Assembly: GCF_035013185.1 (NCBI RefSeq)
Contig: NZ_JAYGJO010000007.1
Location: forward strand, 139,656 to 203,655
Source of the DNA: Acerihabitans sp035013185
Lineage (GTDB): Bacteria > Pseudomonadota > Gammaproteobacteria > Enterobacterales > Enterobacteriaceae
Direction: 5' to 3'
DNA length: 64,000 nt
The notes beneath the pieces are model-generated. The model did not search any database, was not told the origin of the DNA, and saw nothing but the letters and a program-made list of their open reading frames with translations. The position numbers were made by a program, and so were the translations under genes. This document shows, in pieces, positions 36,850 through 46,744 of this stretch (position 1 is the stretch's first letter; each line of letters begins with the position of its first letter).

Positions 36850-37953
36850 TCAGTCAAGACGAATATTGCCATTGGGGATGCAACTGCAGCTCAATACGTG
36901 ACCCGGCTCAGCGATAGCGCTGGCCTTAAGTGGTGTTACCGTACCTTCAAGCAGTTTGACCTTACAGCTTCCGCAGATGCCTGCGCGGCAGGAATAAGGG
37001 ATAGGTATTCCCTGTTGTTCCAGTTGTTCCAGTAAAATGCGCTGGTTATTGCCGACAAAACGTTGTCCCTGGTAGTCAATGGTGACCGGTTGTTCGACAG
37101 ATTTTGGTGTCACCAGGGTTTCGGTTACCGCCCCTCGGCCATAATGTCGTGGTTCCCTCAGTGCCAATACTTCCACGGGATCGCCGACCCGAATGATACC
37201 GCCGCTACGGGCAATCAGGTTTTGACCGAAATCGACATCGCCGTCGTCAGCGGTGCGAAACGTTTGCAATGTGCGTAGGGGCTCAGCGGTGGGATGTTTT
37301 TGACCGCGCTCCACGCTGACGGTGGTGAGTATGCAACGACTGCAGGGTTTGACCAATTCGAACTCCACCGAACCGATACGAATCCGTTGCCAGCTGTCCT
37401 CAGCAAAGGGGGCTGCACCGCTGATCACGATATTTGGCCGGAACTGGGTCAAGTTAATCCCGGCGGGGCAGCGTTGTTGTAAGTTAAGGAAAGAGGCTTC
37501 GCCCACCAGCAGGAACGGGTAACCGTCAGCGAAGGACAAAGGCTGCGTTGGTAGCTGTTTAACGCGCCGAGTGCTCTTTTCCCCGGTCCAACGAAGTTCG
37601 ACGGGGCGATCAAAATACCCACTTAACCAGTTATTGATGGCCTCAGGGGCCCGATACGCGTTAAAATGATTGCCCCATACCTCGGTAGGGTGTAGGTCGG
37701 TGCTGAAATCGGCAAATCGCACCATGGCGCTTTGCCCATCGGGTGCGCTTAGGTGGAGGCCATTTTGTATTATCACCGGGGTGAACAGCACCATCTGCGG
37801 ATACTGTCGGGCAGTGATAAAGGTTCCGTCCGGCCCGGTCAGCATAAATGCGCGATCGAACGCCAGACCTTCATCATTGACCAGCGCGTGGGATACCCGC
37901 AAACCGCGCATTGATTTCACCGGATGAATATATAACCGCGATAAACTTACCAT
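36850..37953 (-). CDS. ycbX: MOSC and 2Fe-2S ferredoxin domain protein YcbX
   Basis: Molybdenum cofactor-dependent protein that in E. coli reduces N-hydroxylated base analogues such as 6-hydroxylaminopurine. The 367 residues comprise an N-terminal MOSC beta-barrel domain (LSRLYIHPVKSMRGL), the MOSC core with LTQFRPNIVISG and the conserved Cys in LVKPCSRCILTT, and a C-terminal plant-type ferredoxin domain with the cluster cysteines in SCRAGICGSCKVKL and LSCSCIP. It is divergent from rlmL and convergent with zapC, as in E. coli. Confidence 0.94.
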   Translation of the reverse strand: MVSLSRLYIHPVKSMRGLRVSHALVNDEGLAFDRAFMLTGPDGTFITARQYPQMVLFTPVIIQNGLHLSAPDGQSAMVRFADFSTDLHPTEVWGNHFNAYRAPEAINNWLSGYFDRPVELRWTGEKSTRRVKQLPTQPLSFADGYPFLLVGEASFLNLQQRCPAGINLTQFRPNIVISGAAPFAEDSWQRIRIGSVEFELVKPCSRCILTTVSVERGQKHPTAEPLRTLQTFRTADDGDVDFGQNLIARSGGIIRVGDPVEVLALREPRHYGRGAVTETLVTPKSVEQPVTIDYQGQRFVGNNQRILLEQLEQQGIPIPYSCRAGICGSCKVKLLEGTVTPLKASAIAEPGHVLSCSCIPNGNIRLD

Positions 37954-38054
37954 TTTGCCTCCCTGCCGGACAAATTCTCTTGGGTCACTTTATGATAATG
38001 ACCCGTGATTAGCTATAATGCTCAACGATTTTCTTTTTGATGAAATGTGACATG

Positions 38055-40175
38055 ATGAATGCACTGTTTGCCAGTACGGCACAAGGTTTAGAAGAACTGC
38101 TAAAAAGCGAGCTTGAAGCACTGGGTGCTCTCGACTGTAAAATAGCGTTGGGAGGGGTACATTTCCAGGGCGATGATCGGTTGCTTTACCAAAGCCTTCT
38201 CTGGAGCCGGCTGGCGTCGCGCATTTTACTGCCACTTAACGAATTCCCGGTCCTTAGCGACGAGGATCTTTATCAAGGGGTCCGGGGCATAGATTGGCCG
38301 ACTTTGTTCTCGGTGGAGAAAAGCTTCGCGGTGCATTTTAGCGGCACCAATGAGGCAATCCGTAATAGCCAATACGGTACGCTGCGGGTTAAGGACGCTA
38401 TCGTCGATAGTTTTACCGAAGCCTTGCAGCAACGTCCGAATGTGGCCAAGACGCAACCTGATATTCGGGTGCAGGTATTTTTGCATCGTGATCGTGCCAT
38501 TGTGTCGCTGGACCTTAGCGGCGGCGGCCTGCATCAGCGCGGCTATCGTGACGGCGCCGGGCAGGCGCCACTCAAGGAAAATCTGGCCGCGGCCATCGTG
38601 TTGCGCTCCGGTTGGCTGGCCACTACGCCGCTGATCGATCCCATGTGCGGCTCCGGCACCTTACTGATCGAGGCGGCGCTGATGGCGGCGGACCGGGCTC
38701 CCGGGTTGCTGCGCCAGCAGTGGGGTTTTTACGCCTGGCGTCAGCATAACGAACCACTTTGGCAGGAAGTGCTTAACGCCGCGCGCGCGCGCGCTCGTAT
38801 AGGCAGCAGTGCGACCAGCGCGCGTTTTTTTGGTTCGGACAACGACGCACGGGTGGTCGACAAAGCGCGGGCCAACGCCCACCATGCCGGGGTGGCTGAA
38901 CTGATCGACTTTAGTGTCAATGACGTGGCTAATTTAACCAATCCCCTGCCCGAAGGTCCACGCGGCACCGTGGTAAGCAATCCACCCTATGGTGAGCGCT
39001 TGGAAAGCGAGCCGGCGCTGGTTGCGCTCTACAACCTGTTTGGCCGGATTATGAAAGCGCAGTTCGGCGGTTGGCGCCTTTCGTTGTTTAGCGCCTCGCC
39101 GGTATTGCTTGGTGCGCTGCAACTGCGTGCCGAACGCTCATTCAAAGCGAAAAATGGCCCGCTGGACTGCGAGCAAAAAAACTACCTGTTGGCGGATGTG
39201 CCCCACGCTGTAGCCTCTTTAAGCGTGGCACCGGACTTCGCCAATCGGCTGCGCAAAAATGTCCGTGTGCTGGAAAAATGGGCGGCCAAACAGCATTTGG
39301 ATTGCTACCGTCTCTACGATGCGGACTTACCCGATTATAATGTGGCCATAGATCGCTACAGCTCCTGGGTGGTGATTCAGGAGTACGTTGCACCCAAGAC
39401 TATCGAGCCGGAAAAGGCTCGCCAGCGGTTATACGATGCCATTGCCGCCACCCTGGCGGTGCTGGATATTCCCGCCAGCCAGTTGGTGGTCAAAGCCCGT
39501 GAACGTCAGAAAGGCAAAAACCAGTATGAAAAGCTGGCGCAGAAAGGCGAATTCTTATTGATGGATGAATACGATGCCAAACTGTGGGTGAATCTTACTG
39601 ACTATTTGGATACCGGTTTATTCCTCGATCACCGCATTGCCCGTAAAATGCTAGGGGAGATGAGCCGTGGCAAGGATTTCCTTAACTTATTTGCCTATAC
39701 CGGCAGCGCCAGCGTCCATGCCGGCATTGGTGGCGCCCGCACCACCACCACGGTGGATATGTCACGCACCTATCTGGAATGGGCGGAAAAAAACCTGCGC
39801 AGCAATGGACTGGTGGGTAAGCAGCACCGGCTGATCCAAGCAGACTGCCTATCTTGGCTTGAACTGTCGGAAGAAACGTTTGATTTAATCTTTATCGATC
39901 CGCCAACATTTTCCAATTCAAAACGTATGACCGAGAGCTTCGACGTGCAGCGGGATCACCTGCTGCTGATGAAGGATCTGAAAAGGTTATTGCGCGCCGG
40001 CGGTACCATCATGTTTTCCAACAATAAACGCGGTTTCCAATTGGACACCGAAGGATTACAGGCCCTCGGCCTGAAGGCGGAGTCCATTACCGAGCGTACC
40101 CGCTCCCAGGACTTTGCCCGTAATCGTCATATTCACAATAGCTGGCTAATAAGCCATGCCGATCGGGATCAATAA
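38055..40175 (+). CDS. rlmL: bifunctional 23S rRNA methyltransferase RlmKL
   Basis: Methylates G2445 (m2G, RlmL half) and G2069 (m7G, RlmK half) of 23S rRNA. The start at 38055 (MNALFASTAQGLEELL) gives 706 residues (E. coli 702); an adjacent ATG one codon earlier is also possible. The order is ferredoxin-like and THUMP domains (to about 160), the first methyltransferase with DPMCGSGTLLIEAA near 194 and SNPPYGERL near 307, then the second with LNLFAYTGSASVHAG near 542 and DPPTFSNSKRM near 614. uup follows after 5 bases. Confidence 0.96.
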   Translation: MNALFASTAQGLEELLKSELEALGALDCKIALGGVHFQGDDRLLYQSLLWSRLASRILLPLNEFPVLSDEDLYQGVRGIDWPTLFSVEKSFAVHFSGTNEAIRNSQYGTLRVKDAIVDSFTEALQQRPNVAKTQPDIRVQVFLHRDRAIVSLDLSGGGLHQRGYRDGAGQAPLKENLAAAIVLRSGWLATTPLIDPMCGSGTLLIEAALMAADRAPGLLRQQWGFYAWRQHNEPLWQEVLNAARARARIGSSATSARFFGSDNDARVVDKARANAHHAGVAELIDFSVNDVANLTNPLPEGPRGTVVSNPPYGERLESEPALVALYNLFGRIMKAQFGGWRLSLFSASPVLLGALQLRAERSFKAKNGPLDCEQKNYLLADVPHAVASLSVAPDFANRLRKNVRVLEKWAAKQHLDCYRLYDADLPDYNVAIDRYSSWVVIQEYVAPKTIEPEKARQRLYDAIAATLAVLDIPASQLVVKARERQKGKNQYEKLAQKGEFLLMDEYDAKLWVNLTDYLDTGLFLDHRIARKMLGEMSRGKDFLNLFAYTGSASVHAGIGGARTTTTVDMSRTYLEWAEKNLRSNGLVGKQHRLIQADCLSWLELSEETFDLIFIDPPTFSNSKRMTESFDVQRDHLLLMKDLKRLLRAGGTIMFSNNKRGFQLDTEGLQALGLKAESITERTRSQDFARNRHIHNSWLISHADRDQ

Positions 40176-40180
40176 ACACC

Positions 40181-42109
40181 ATGTCATTAATCAGTCTTTC
40201 CGGCGCCTGGCTGTCGTTTAGCGATGCGCCATTGTTGGATAATACCGAACTGCATATCGAGCGTAACGAACGTGTCTGCCTGGTAGGGCGTAATGGCGCG
40301 GGTAAATCCACCCTGATGAAGATCCTCAGCGGTGAGGTTCCTCTTGATGATGGACAGCTTATTTTTGAGCAAGATACCATTGTCGCGCGCCTGCAGCAGG
40401 ATCCGCCGCGCAACGTGAGCGGCAGTGTCTATGATTTTGTCGCCGAAGGCGTACAGGCCCAGGCTGAGACGCTAAAAGCCTACCACGCAGTCTCGCATTT
40501 GGTGGAAACGGATCCCAGCGACAAAAATCTGATGGAAATGGGTCGATTGCAGGAAATTCTCGACCACCAGAACCTTTGGCATCTGGAAAAACGTATCAAC
40601 GAAGTCCTTGAACAATTGGGCCTGACCGCCAACGCCGAATTATCGTCGCTTTCCGGCGGTTGGTTACGTAAAGCCGCACTGGGGCGTGCGTTGGTATGCG
40701 AACCCAAGGTACTGCTGCTCGATGAACCGACCAACCATCTGGATATCGAAACTATCGACTGGTTGGAAATATTTCTGAAAAGCTTTGCCGGCAGCATCAT
40801 CTTTATCTCCCATGACCGCTCCTTTATCCGCAACATGGCGACACGTATAGTTGACCTTGATCGCGGTAAGCTGGTGTCATGGCCGGGCAATTACGATAAG
40901 TACCTGGACGGCAAAGAGGAAGAACTGCGGGTACAGGAACTGCAAAACGCTGAATTTGACCGTAAGCTGGCCCAGGAAGAAGTCTGGATCCGCCAGGGTA
41001 TCAAAGCCCGCCGTACCCGAAATGAAGGCCGGGTACGGGCATTGAAGGCGCTGCGTCAGGAAAGAACCGAACGGCGCGACGTCATCGGCAGCGCGAAAAT
41101 GCAGGTTGAAGAAGCCACCCGTTCCGGCAAGATTGTGTTTGAAATGGAAAATGTTACTTACCGGCTGGAAGATCGGGTTCTGGTGCGTAATTTCAGTGCT
41201 CAGGTGCAACGTGGCGACAAAATTGCCCTGATTGGCCCTAACGGCTGTGGCAAAACGACATTGCTGAAACTGATGCTTGACCAACTGTCGCCAGAGAGCG
41301 GTCGAATTCATTGCGGCACCAAGCTGGAAGTCGCCTACTTCGACCAACATCGTGCCGAATTGGATCCTGAGCGCACCGTAATGGATAACCTGGCGGAAGG
41401 CAAACAGGAAGTGATGGTCAATGGCCGCTCTCGGCACGTTCTGGGCTACCTGCAGGACTTCCTGTTCCATCCCAAACGCGCGATGACGCCGGTCAAGGCG
41501 CTCTCTGGCGGGGAGCGAAATCGCCTGCTGTTGGCCAAGCTGTTTCTCAATCCCAGCAACCTGCTGATACTCGATGAACCGACCAATGATCTCGATGTTG
41601 AAACGTTGGAATTGCTTGAGGAGATGATCGACAGCTATCAGGGAACCGTATTGCTGGTGAGCCATGATCGGCAGTTTGTCGACAACTCGGTAACCGAATG
41701 CTGGATTTTTGAAGGCGACGGCCAGATCAGCAGCTATGTCGGCGGCTATTTCGATGCGCAAAACCAGCGTCAGAATATGCGTGCTCTGCGCGCTAATACT
41801 CCAGCACCGACCGCGACTGAAAAAAATAACGTCACCAAAGCTCAGAAGACGTTAAATGCCAAACAAAGTGGTACCAAATTAAGCTATAACCTACAGCGTG
41901 AACTTGAAGCGCTGCCGCTGCAGATAGAAACGCTGGAGCAACAGATCAACGATCTGCAAGCACAGATGGCGCATGCGGATTTTTTTAGTCAATCCCATGA
42001 AATCACCCAGGGCGCGATTGCCGCGATGGCCAGTGCGGAACAAGCGCTTGAGCAGGTCTTTGCCCGCTGGGAAGAGCTGGAAGAGTTGAAGAACGGCCCT
42101 AAGGCGTAA
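40181..42109 (+). CDS. uup: ABC-F family ATPase Uup
   Basis: Soluble ABC-F ATPase, two nucleotide-binding domains and no membrane domain; the family acts on ribosomes, and Uup affects precise excision of transposons. The 642 residues have Walker A GRNGAGKST near residue 37, LSSLSGGWLRKAALGRAL, Walker B LLLDEPTNHLDIET, then Walker A GPNGCGKTT near 353, KALSGGERNRLLLAKLF and LILDEPTNDLDVET. A charged linker of the ABC-F type lies between them, and the C-terminus is a coiled coil (LQREL through FARWEELEELKNG) that binds DNA in homologues. It is 5 bases after rlmL and probably cotranscribed. Confidence 0.96.
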   Translation: MSLISLSGAWLSFSDAPLLDNTELHIERNERVCLVGRNGAGKSTLMKILSGEVPLDDGQLIFEQDTIVARLQQDPPRNVSGSVYDFVAEGVQAQAETLKAYHAVSHLVETDPSDKNLMEMGRLQEILDHQNLWHLEKRINEVLEQLGLTANAELSSLSGGWLRKAALGRALVCEPKVLLLDEPTNHLDIETIDWLEIFLKSFAGSIIFISHDRSFIRNMATRIVDLDRGKLVSWPGNYDKYLDGKEEELRVQELQNAEFDRKLAQEEVWIRQGIKARRTRNEGRVRALKALRQERTERRDVIGSAKMQVEEATRSGKIVFEMENVTYRLEDRVLVRNFSAQVQRGDKIALIGPNGCGKTTLLKLMLDQLSPESGRIHCGTKLEVAYFDQHRAELDPERTVMDNLAEGKQEVMVNGRSRHVLGYLQDFLFHPKRAMTPVKALSGGERNRLLLAKLFLNPSNLLILDEPTNDLDVETLELLEEMIDSYQGTVLLVSHDRQFVDNSVTECWIFEGDGQISSYVGGYFDAQNQRQNMRALRANTPAPTATEKNNVTKAQKTLNAKQSGTKLSYNLQRELEALPLQIETLEQQINDLQAQMAHADFFSQSHEITQGAIAAMASAEQALEQVFARWEELEELKNGPKA

Positions 42110-42204
42110 CGTAAATCCTGGTCTAGTCCGTCAGGCTGGACCAGGGCAACGTGTTGCCTGAACATTGTCGCCTGAGGTGGGTGACAAATTATGAGGATGA
42201 AAGC

Positions 42205-43473
42205 ATGTGCTCTTCGGGCCATCAAATCAGGAACGTGCTTTGCCCCCATTGCGATTTATTAGTGGCCTTACCCCCATTGACCGCCGGTCAGAAGGGGGTA
42301 TGCCCACGTTGTAAAAATAGTCTGATTAGCAGTTGGTCAAACCCTCGCACCCAGCCAGTGATGTTTGCCATAAGCGCGTTGATTATGCTGGTGCTCGCCA
42401 ATTTATTCCCGTTTGTTAATATGCGAGTGTCCGGAATCGGGCGTCAAATTACCCTGCCGCAAATACCGAGCGTGATGGTGAGCGACAATTTCTCCAGTCT
42501 TGCCAGCCTGTTTTTGTTATTTGTACAACTCATTCCCGCCGCCTGCATGATTTTCATTATTCTGCTGTGTTTCGGCATACGCATACCGTTGCGCCTGAGG
42601 GCTTTCCTGGCCAAGACACTCTTTGCACTGCGCGCCTGGGGCATGGCAGAAATTTTCCTTGCCGGGGTCTTGGTCAGTTTTGTCAAACTGATGGCCTATG
42701 GCGATATTGGTGTGGGTATCAGCTTCTTGCCATTTTGCCTGTTTTGCCTGTTACAGCAACGGGCGTTCCAATGTATTGACCAGCGCTGGTTATGGGATAA
42801 CATCATGCCGATGGATTCGCCGGTGGACACTATGCGCACAGGAGAGAGTGGTTTGTCCCAGGGGATCAGAACCTGCAGTTGTTGCACCCTGATTTTACCC
42901 GCCGCTCAACGGGTCTGCCCGCGCTGTCACACCAACGAACAAGCCCGGCGGCGTCATAGCCTACAGTGGACCATGGCCCTGCTGATAACCTCGGTCATGC
43001 TGTATATTCCGGCCAATATTCTGCCGATAATGATCACCAATACGCTGGGCAGTCAGTATAACTCGACCATTATCGCCGGGGTGATATTGCTCTGGGATGA
43101 GGGTTCTTACCCGGTGGCGTTGGTGATTTTTATCGCCAGCATTATGGTTCCGACGCTTAAAATGATCGCGCTGGCCTGGTTATGTTGGGATGCTGGGGGC
43201 GGACGTGGCGTTGACCGCGAACGCATGCATTCTCTCTACGAGGTCGTCGAGTTTGTCGGCCGCTGGTCAATGATCGATGTTTTTGTGATAGCGGTACTTT
43301 CCGGTTTGGTTCGTATGGGGCAATTGATGAGCATTACGCCAGGCATTGGTGCAGTGCTATTTGCCTCGGTGGTCATCATAACCATGTTTGCGGCACACAT
43401 GTTCGACCCGCGTCTGATCTGGGACCGGGCGGAAAGTCATACTCAGAAGGAGTCTCCCGTTGACGGAAAATAA
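42205..43473 (+). CDS. pqiA: intermembrane transport protein PqiA
   Basis: Polytopic inner-membrane component of the PqiABC lipid transport system of the envelope. The start at 42205 (MCSSGHQIRNVLCPHCD) follows GAGGATGAAAGC and gives 422 residues (E. coli 417). It consists of two repeated halves, each with a zinc-ribbon (LCPHCD with CPRCKN; CSCCTLI with CPRCHT) and four hydrophobic helices; LVSFVKLMAYGDIGVGISFLP-like and VVEFVGRWSMIDVFVIAVLS are family signatures. The end overlaps pqiB by 14 bases. In E. coli the operon is induced by superoxide through SoxRS; I see no certain SoxS box here. Confidence 0.94.
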   Translation: MCSSGHQIRNVLCPHCDLLVALPPLTAGQKGVCPRCKNSLISSWSNPRTQPVMFAISALIMLVLANLFPFVNMRVSGIGRQITLPQIPSVMVSDNFSSLASLFLLFVQLIPAACMIFIILLCFGIRIPLRLRAFLAKTLFALRAWGMAEIFLAGVLVSFVKLMAYGDIGVGISFLPFCLFCLLQQRAFQCIDQRWLWDNIMPMDSPVDTMRTGESGLSQGIRTCSCCTLILPAAQRVCPRCHTNEQARRRHSLQWTMALLITSVMLYIPANILPIMITNTLGSQYNSTIIAGVILLWDEGSYPVALVIFIASIMVPTLKMIALAWLCWDAGGGRGVDRERMHSLYEVVEFVGRWSMIDVFVIAVLSGLVRMGQLMSITPGIGAVLFASVVIITMFAAHMFDPRLIWDRAESHTQKESPVDGK

Positions 43474-45100
43474 GCATGACGTCGCGCAGGTTGAGAACAT
43501 CAAACGCTGGTCGCCAGTATGGATCATTCCCATTGTCACGGTGCTGATTGGTGCATGGATTCTTTATTATCATTTTAGCCATCAGGGCAAGCTTATTACC
43601 CTGACGACGACCAGTGCCGAAGGTATCGAAGCCGGGAAAACCGCTATCAAAAGCCGCAGTGTGGATGTTGGCATGGTGGAAAGCGTGGCACTCAGCGACG
43701 ATTTACGCCAGGTAAAAATCAAGGCCCGCATCAATAACGGTGTGGAAAAACTGTTGCGTAAAGACTCGGCGTTCTGGGTGGTGAAACCGCAAATTGGTCG
43801 AGAAGGTATTTCCGGGCTAGGAACGCTGTTATCCGGGGCCTATATCCAACTGCAGCCCGGCAATGATAAGGATAACGCTGACGCCTTTACCCTGCTCGAC
43901 GCGCCTCCTCTGGCCTCACCGGACGCCAAAGGCATACGGGTTGAGCTTGACAGTGAGCAGTCCGGTCAGTTGAATGCCGGCGATCCGGTACTGTTTCGGG
44001 GATTTCGGGTTGGCACGGTACAAGTGAGTCATTTCGATCCACAAACCCGCAAAATGAGCTATCAGCTATTTATTAGTGCGCCCTATAACAGCCTGGTTAC
44101 CAGCAACGTCCGTTTCTGGAAGGACAGTGGTGTCGCTCTTGATATGTCAGCTCAAGGAATGCGGGTTGAGATGGGTTCCATAACCACGTTGTTAAGTGGT
44201 GGCGTCAGTTTTGATGTTCCCAGCGGCTGGCCGTTGGGCGAACCGGCGAAGGAACATCAGATTTATCAATTATTCGACAACAAAAGTAACATTGCTGATT
44301 CCCTCTATACCGTACACAAAGATTATGTGCTGTTATTCAGTGATTCAATTCGCGGCCTGCAGCCTGGGGCACCGGTGGAGTTTCGTGGCATACGTCTAGG
44401 TACTGTGGCTCAGGTGCCATTCTTTACCAATACCACCAATCCCATTGATGATAATTATCAGGTACCGGTCCTGATCAGCATTGAGCCAGGCCGGATTACC
44501 AGCATGCTGGGCGCCAACTTTGACATTGATGCACGGCTAAAACAGGCTGAATCTCAGGGTCTGCGCGCTGCGCTCAAAAGTGCCAATTTATTAACGGGTT
44601 CGCTGTATATTGATCTCGATTTTTATCCGCAGGCCAAGCCTTGGCAGGGTGTCACTACGCTTAATGGTTATCGGGTGCTGCCTACCACCAGTGCCGGGTT
44701 GGCGCAAATACAGCAAAAGCTGATGATGACGCTGGATAAGATTAACAATCTACCGCTTAATCCGATGATCAACGAAGCCACCAACACGTTAGCGCAAAGC
44801 CAAAATACGCTACGCGAATTGCAAAAGACCCTAAAATCGGTGAATACGATCACTGAAAGCCCGGCAATGCAGCAATTACCCCAGGATATGCAACGTACAC
44901 TGCGCGAACTCAACACCAGCATGAAGGGTTTCCAGCCCGGCTCGCCGGCGTATAACAAGATGGTGGACAGCATGCAGCGGCTCGACCAGGTCCTGCGCGA
45001 ACTACAGCCGGTACTACGCACGTTAAATACCAAGAGCAATGCGTTGGTCTTTGAGGCTAGCAAAGGTCATGATCCGATCCCCAAGAGGGCAAAAAAATGA
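43460..45100 (+). CDS. pqiB: intermembrane transport MCE protein PqiB
   Basis: MCE-family protein anchored in the inner membrane whose hexamer forms a periplasm-spanning tube for lipids. The 546 residues match E. coli. The single N-terminal transmembrane helix is WIIPIVTVLIGAWILYY; three MCE domains follow (starting near KLITLTTTSAEGIEAGKTAI, GIRVELDSEQSGQLNAGDPV and YVLLFSDSIRGLQPGAPVEF), then a long C-terminal helical region with the heptad-like LAQSQNTLRELQKTL that forms the needle. It overlaps pqiA upstream and pqiC downstream. Confidence 0.95.
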   Translation: MTENKHDVAQVENIKRWSPVWIIPIVTVLIGAWILYYHFSHQGKLITLTTTSAEGIEAGKTAIKSRSVDVGMVESVALSDDLRQVKIKARINNGVEKLLRKDSAFWVVKPQIGREGISGLGTLLSGAYIQLQPGNDKDNADAFTLLDAPPLASPDAKGIRVELDSEQSGQLNAGDPVLFRGFRVGTVQVSHFDPQTRKMSYQLFISAPYNSLVTSNVRFWKDSGVALDMSAQGMRVEMGSITTLLSGGVSFDVPSGWPLGEPAKEHQIYQLFDNKSNIADSLYTVHKDYVLLFSDSIRGLQPGAPVEFRGIRLGTVAQVPFFTNTTNPIDDNYQVPVLISIEPGRITSMLGANFDIDARLKQAESQGLRAALKSANLLTGSLYIDLDFYPQAKPWQGVTTLNGYRVLPTTSAGLAQIQQKLMMTLDKINNLPLNPMINEATNTLAQSQNTLRELQKTLKSVNTITESPAMQQLPQDMQRTLRELNTSMKGFQPGSPAYNKMVDSMQRLDQVLRELQPVLRTLNTKSNALVFEASKGHDPIPKRAKK

Positions 45101-45666
45101 ATAAAGGAATCGTACTGGTCCTGGTGTTGCTGTTGGGCGGTTGCAGCGGTGGTGGTGGTCAACATTATTATCAACTGCCGGTCGCGGCGGATACTGCGGG
45201 GGCTCAGCATATATCCGTTACTTCCAGCCTACGGCATATATGGGTGTCGCGGGTTAACCTGTCCGATTTTCTGGCCGGCAATGGCGTGGTATATCAAGCC
45301 AGCGATGTTCGTTATATCACCGCGGCTAATAACCTCTGGGCCAGTCCTTTGGCACAGCAACTGCAACAGACGATGGTGATTAATCTGGGCAATGCACTGC
45401 CGGGAACCCTGGTTTCAGCCACGCCGGCTCCGGGTGAACAGGACACTCTGGAACTCAATATTTCTGCTTTCCATGGTCGCTATGACGGCAGAGTGATTAT
45501 TCAAGGTGTGGCATTATTGACCCACCAACAGCAGGTTATCAGCTATCCTTTTGCCCTGACGTTAAAACAAGATCAGGACGGTTATGATGCATTAGTCCGA
45601 ACCCTGGCTCAGGGCTGGCTGCAAGTGAGCCAAACTATCGCCGGGCAAATTTTAGCCACCCGCTAA
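45097..45666 (+). CDS. pqiC: outer-membrane lipoprotein PqiC (YmbA)
   Basis: Lipoprotein of the ABC-type auxiliary (DUF330) family that docks PqiB at the outer membrane. The 189 residues begin with a lipoprotein signal, and the lipobox LLLGGCSGG sets the acylated Cys at residue 16; the following residues are Ser-Gly-Gly, not Asp, consistent with outer-membrane sorting. Family motifs include YYQLPVAAD, IWVSRVNLSDFLAGNGVVYQ and DTLELNISAFHGRYDG. The ATG overlaps the pqiB stop, which completes the pqiABC operon. Confidence 0.93.
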   Translation: MNKGIVLVLVLLLGGCSGGGGQHYYQLPVAADTAGAQHISVTSSLRHIWVSRVNLSDFLAGNGVVYQASDVRYITAANNLWASPLAQQLQQTMVINLGNALPGTLVSATPAPGEQDTLELNISAFHGRYDGRVIIQGVALLTHQQQVISYPFALTLKQDQDGYDALVRTLAQGWLQVSQTIAGQILATR

Positions 45667-45935
45667 TAACGAAAGATTCTAAAAAAAAGCGCGATGTGAA
45701 ATGAAGGGAAAATAGGTCGGCCAGCGTGGGAGCTATATAATCATTTCAGCCGCTTAGCTTGCGAATAGCGATATTCAAATGGCAAAAAAGAGTCATTATG
45801 CGGTTTTTATATGACGTTTTTGTGAACTTATGCATTGATTTTCTGCGCGCTTATCGTTAAAGATAAGGTGTGATCGCAGACACCAACTAGCGATTACCGT
45901 TTTCTTTCCACCAAATAAGATGAGGGAAACACGGC

Positions 45936-46103
45936 ATGAAGAGACAAAAACGAGATCGTCTTGAACGGGCACATTCACGTGGTTATCAAGCGGGACTCTC
46001 TGGACGCTCTAGTGAGGTCTGTCCTTTTCAGTCCTTAGATGCACGGTCTCACTGGTTGGGAGGTTGGCGAAAGGCCATGGAGGACAGGTCGGTTACCTTG
46101 TAA
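45936..46103 (+). CDS. rmf: ribosome modulation factor
   Basis: Small basic protein that converts 70S ribosomes to inactive 100S dimers in stationary phase. The 55 residues (MKRQKRDRLERAHSRGYQAG at the start, then GRSSEVCPFQ and HWLGGWRKAMEDR) follow the E. coli protein almost position by position. A GAGGGAAAC lies about 10 bases before the ATG. The 269-base spacer from pqiC is AT-rich and should hold the promoter, for example TATAAT at 45736; in E. coli rmf is induced by ppGpp. The fabA gene converges on it. Confidence 0.97.
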   Translation: MKRQKRDRLERAHSRGYQAGLSGRSSEVCPFQSLDARSHWLGGWRKAMEDRSVTL

Positions 46104-46125
46104 TCACCTGTTAGCAAAAGAGATC

Positions 46126-46147
46126 AACCTCCGCTTTCGCGGAGGTT
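46126..46147. terminator. bidirectional hairpin between rmf and fabA
   Basis: AACCTCCGC and GCGGAGGTT form nine perfect pairs around a four-base loop. T-runs are weak on the plus side (ATGTT) and better on the minus side (GATCTCTTTT), so it probably serves fabA at least and perhaps both converging genes. Confidence 0.65.
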
Positions 46148-46160
46148 ATGTTAAGAATGG

Positions 46161-46679
46161 TTAGAAAACACCCGTATCTTTGAACAGACCTACCTTGAGA
46201 TCGCTGGCCGTATAAATCACCTGACCGTCGCAAAGCATCTCTCCATCTGCCAGACCCATCACCAAACGGCGATTAACAACCCGGCGAAAATGGATACGGT
46301 AAGTGACCAGCTTAGCGCTGGGTAATACTTGACCCGTGAATTTAACTTCACCTACGCCCAGTGCCCGGCCTTTGCCTTCGCCGCCCAGCCAGCCTAAATA
46401 AAAACCGACCAGTTGCCACATGGCATCCAGTCCCAAACAGCCTGGCATGACCGGATCGCCGATAAAATGGCAGCCGAAAAACCACATATCCGGATTGATA
46501 TCCAGTTCCGCTTCAATGAAACCTTTATTATGGCTACCGCCGTCTTCGGTCATTTTCACGACTCGGTCCATCATCAGCATATTACCGGCAGGGAGCGGTG
46601 GACCTTCCTTACCGAATAATTCGCTGCGTCCGCAGGCAAGAAGGTCTTCTTTTGTATAGGAGTCGCGTTTATCTACCAT
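46161..46679 (-). CDS. fabA: 3-hydroxydecanoyl-ACP dehydratase/isomerase
   Basis: Hot-dog-fold enzyme that dehydrates 3-hydroxydecanoyl-ACP and isomerises the double bond, the branch point to unsaturated fatty acids. The 172 residues match E. coli. The catalytic His is in WFFGCHFIGDPVMPG and the catalytic Asp in CLGLDAMWQL. The end LKVGLFKDTGVF is the family C-terminus. It lies downstream of the Lon-like protease gene on the same strand; FadR/FabR sites would be expected in the 65-base gap, but I see none clearly. Confidence 0.97.
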   Translation of the reverse strand: MVDKRDSYTKEDLLACGRSELFGKEGPPLPAGNMLMMDRVVKMTEDGGSHNKGFIEAELDINPDMWFFGCHFIGDPVMPGCLGLDAMWQLVGFYLGWLGGEGKGRALGVGEVKFTGQVLPSAKLVTYRIHFRRVVNRRLVMGLADGEMLCDGQVIYTASDLKVGLFKDTGVF

Positions 46680-46744
46680 GTTATCAAAACCCTTATCAAT
46701 GAATCTTGCGCATTAACTAACATCAATCCCCCGGAAACGGCTCA

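Noticed and set aside
40877..41761. Minus-strand open frame of 294 codons inside uup
   Set aside because: It lies wholly antisense to the conserved ABC-F gene, and its translation has no recognisable domain.
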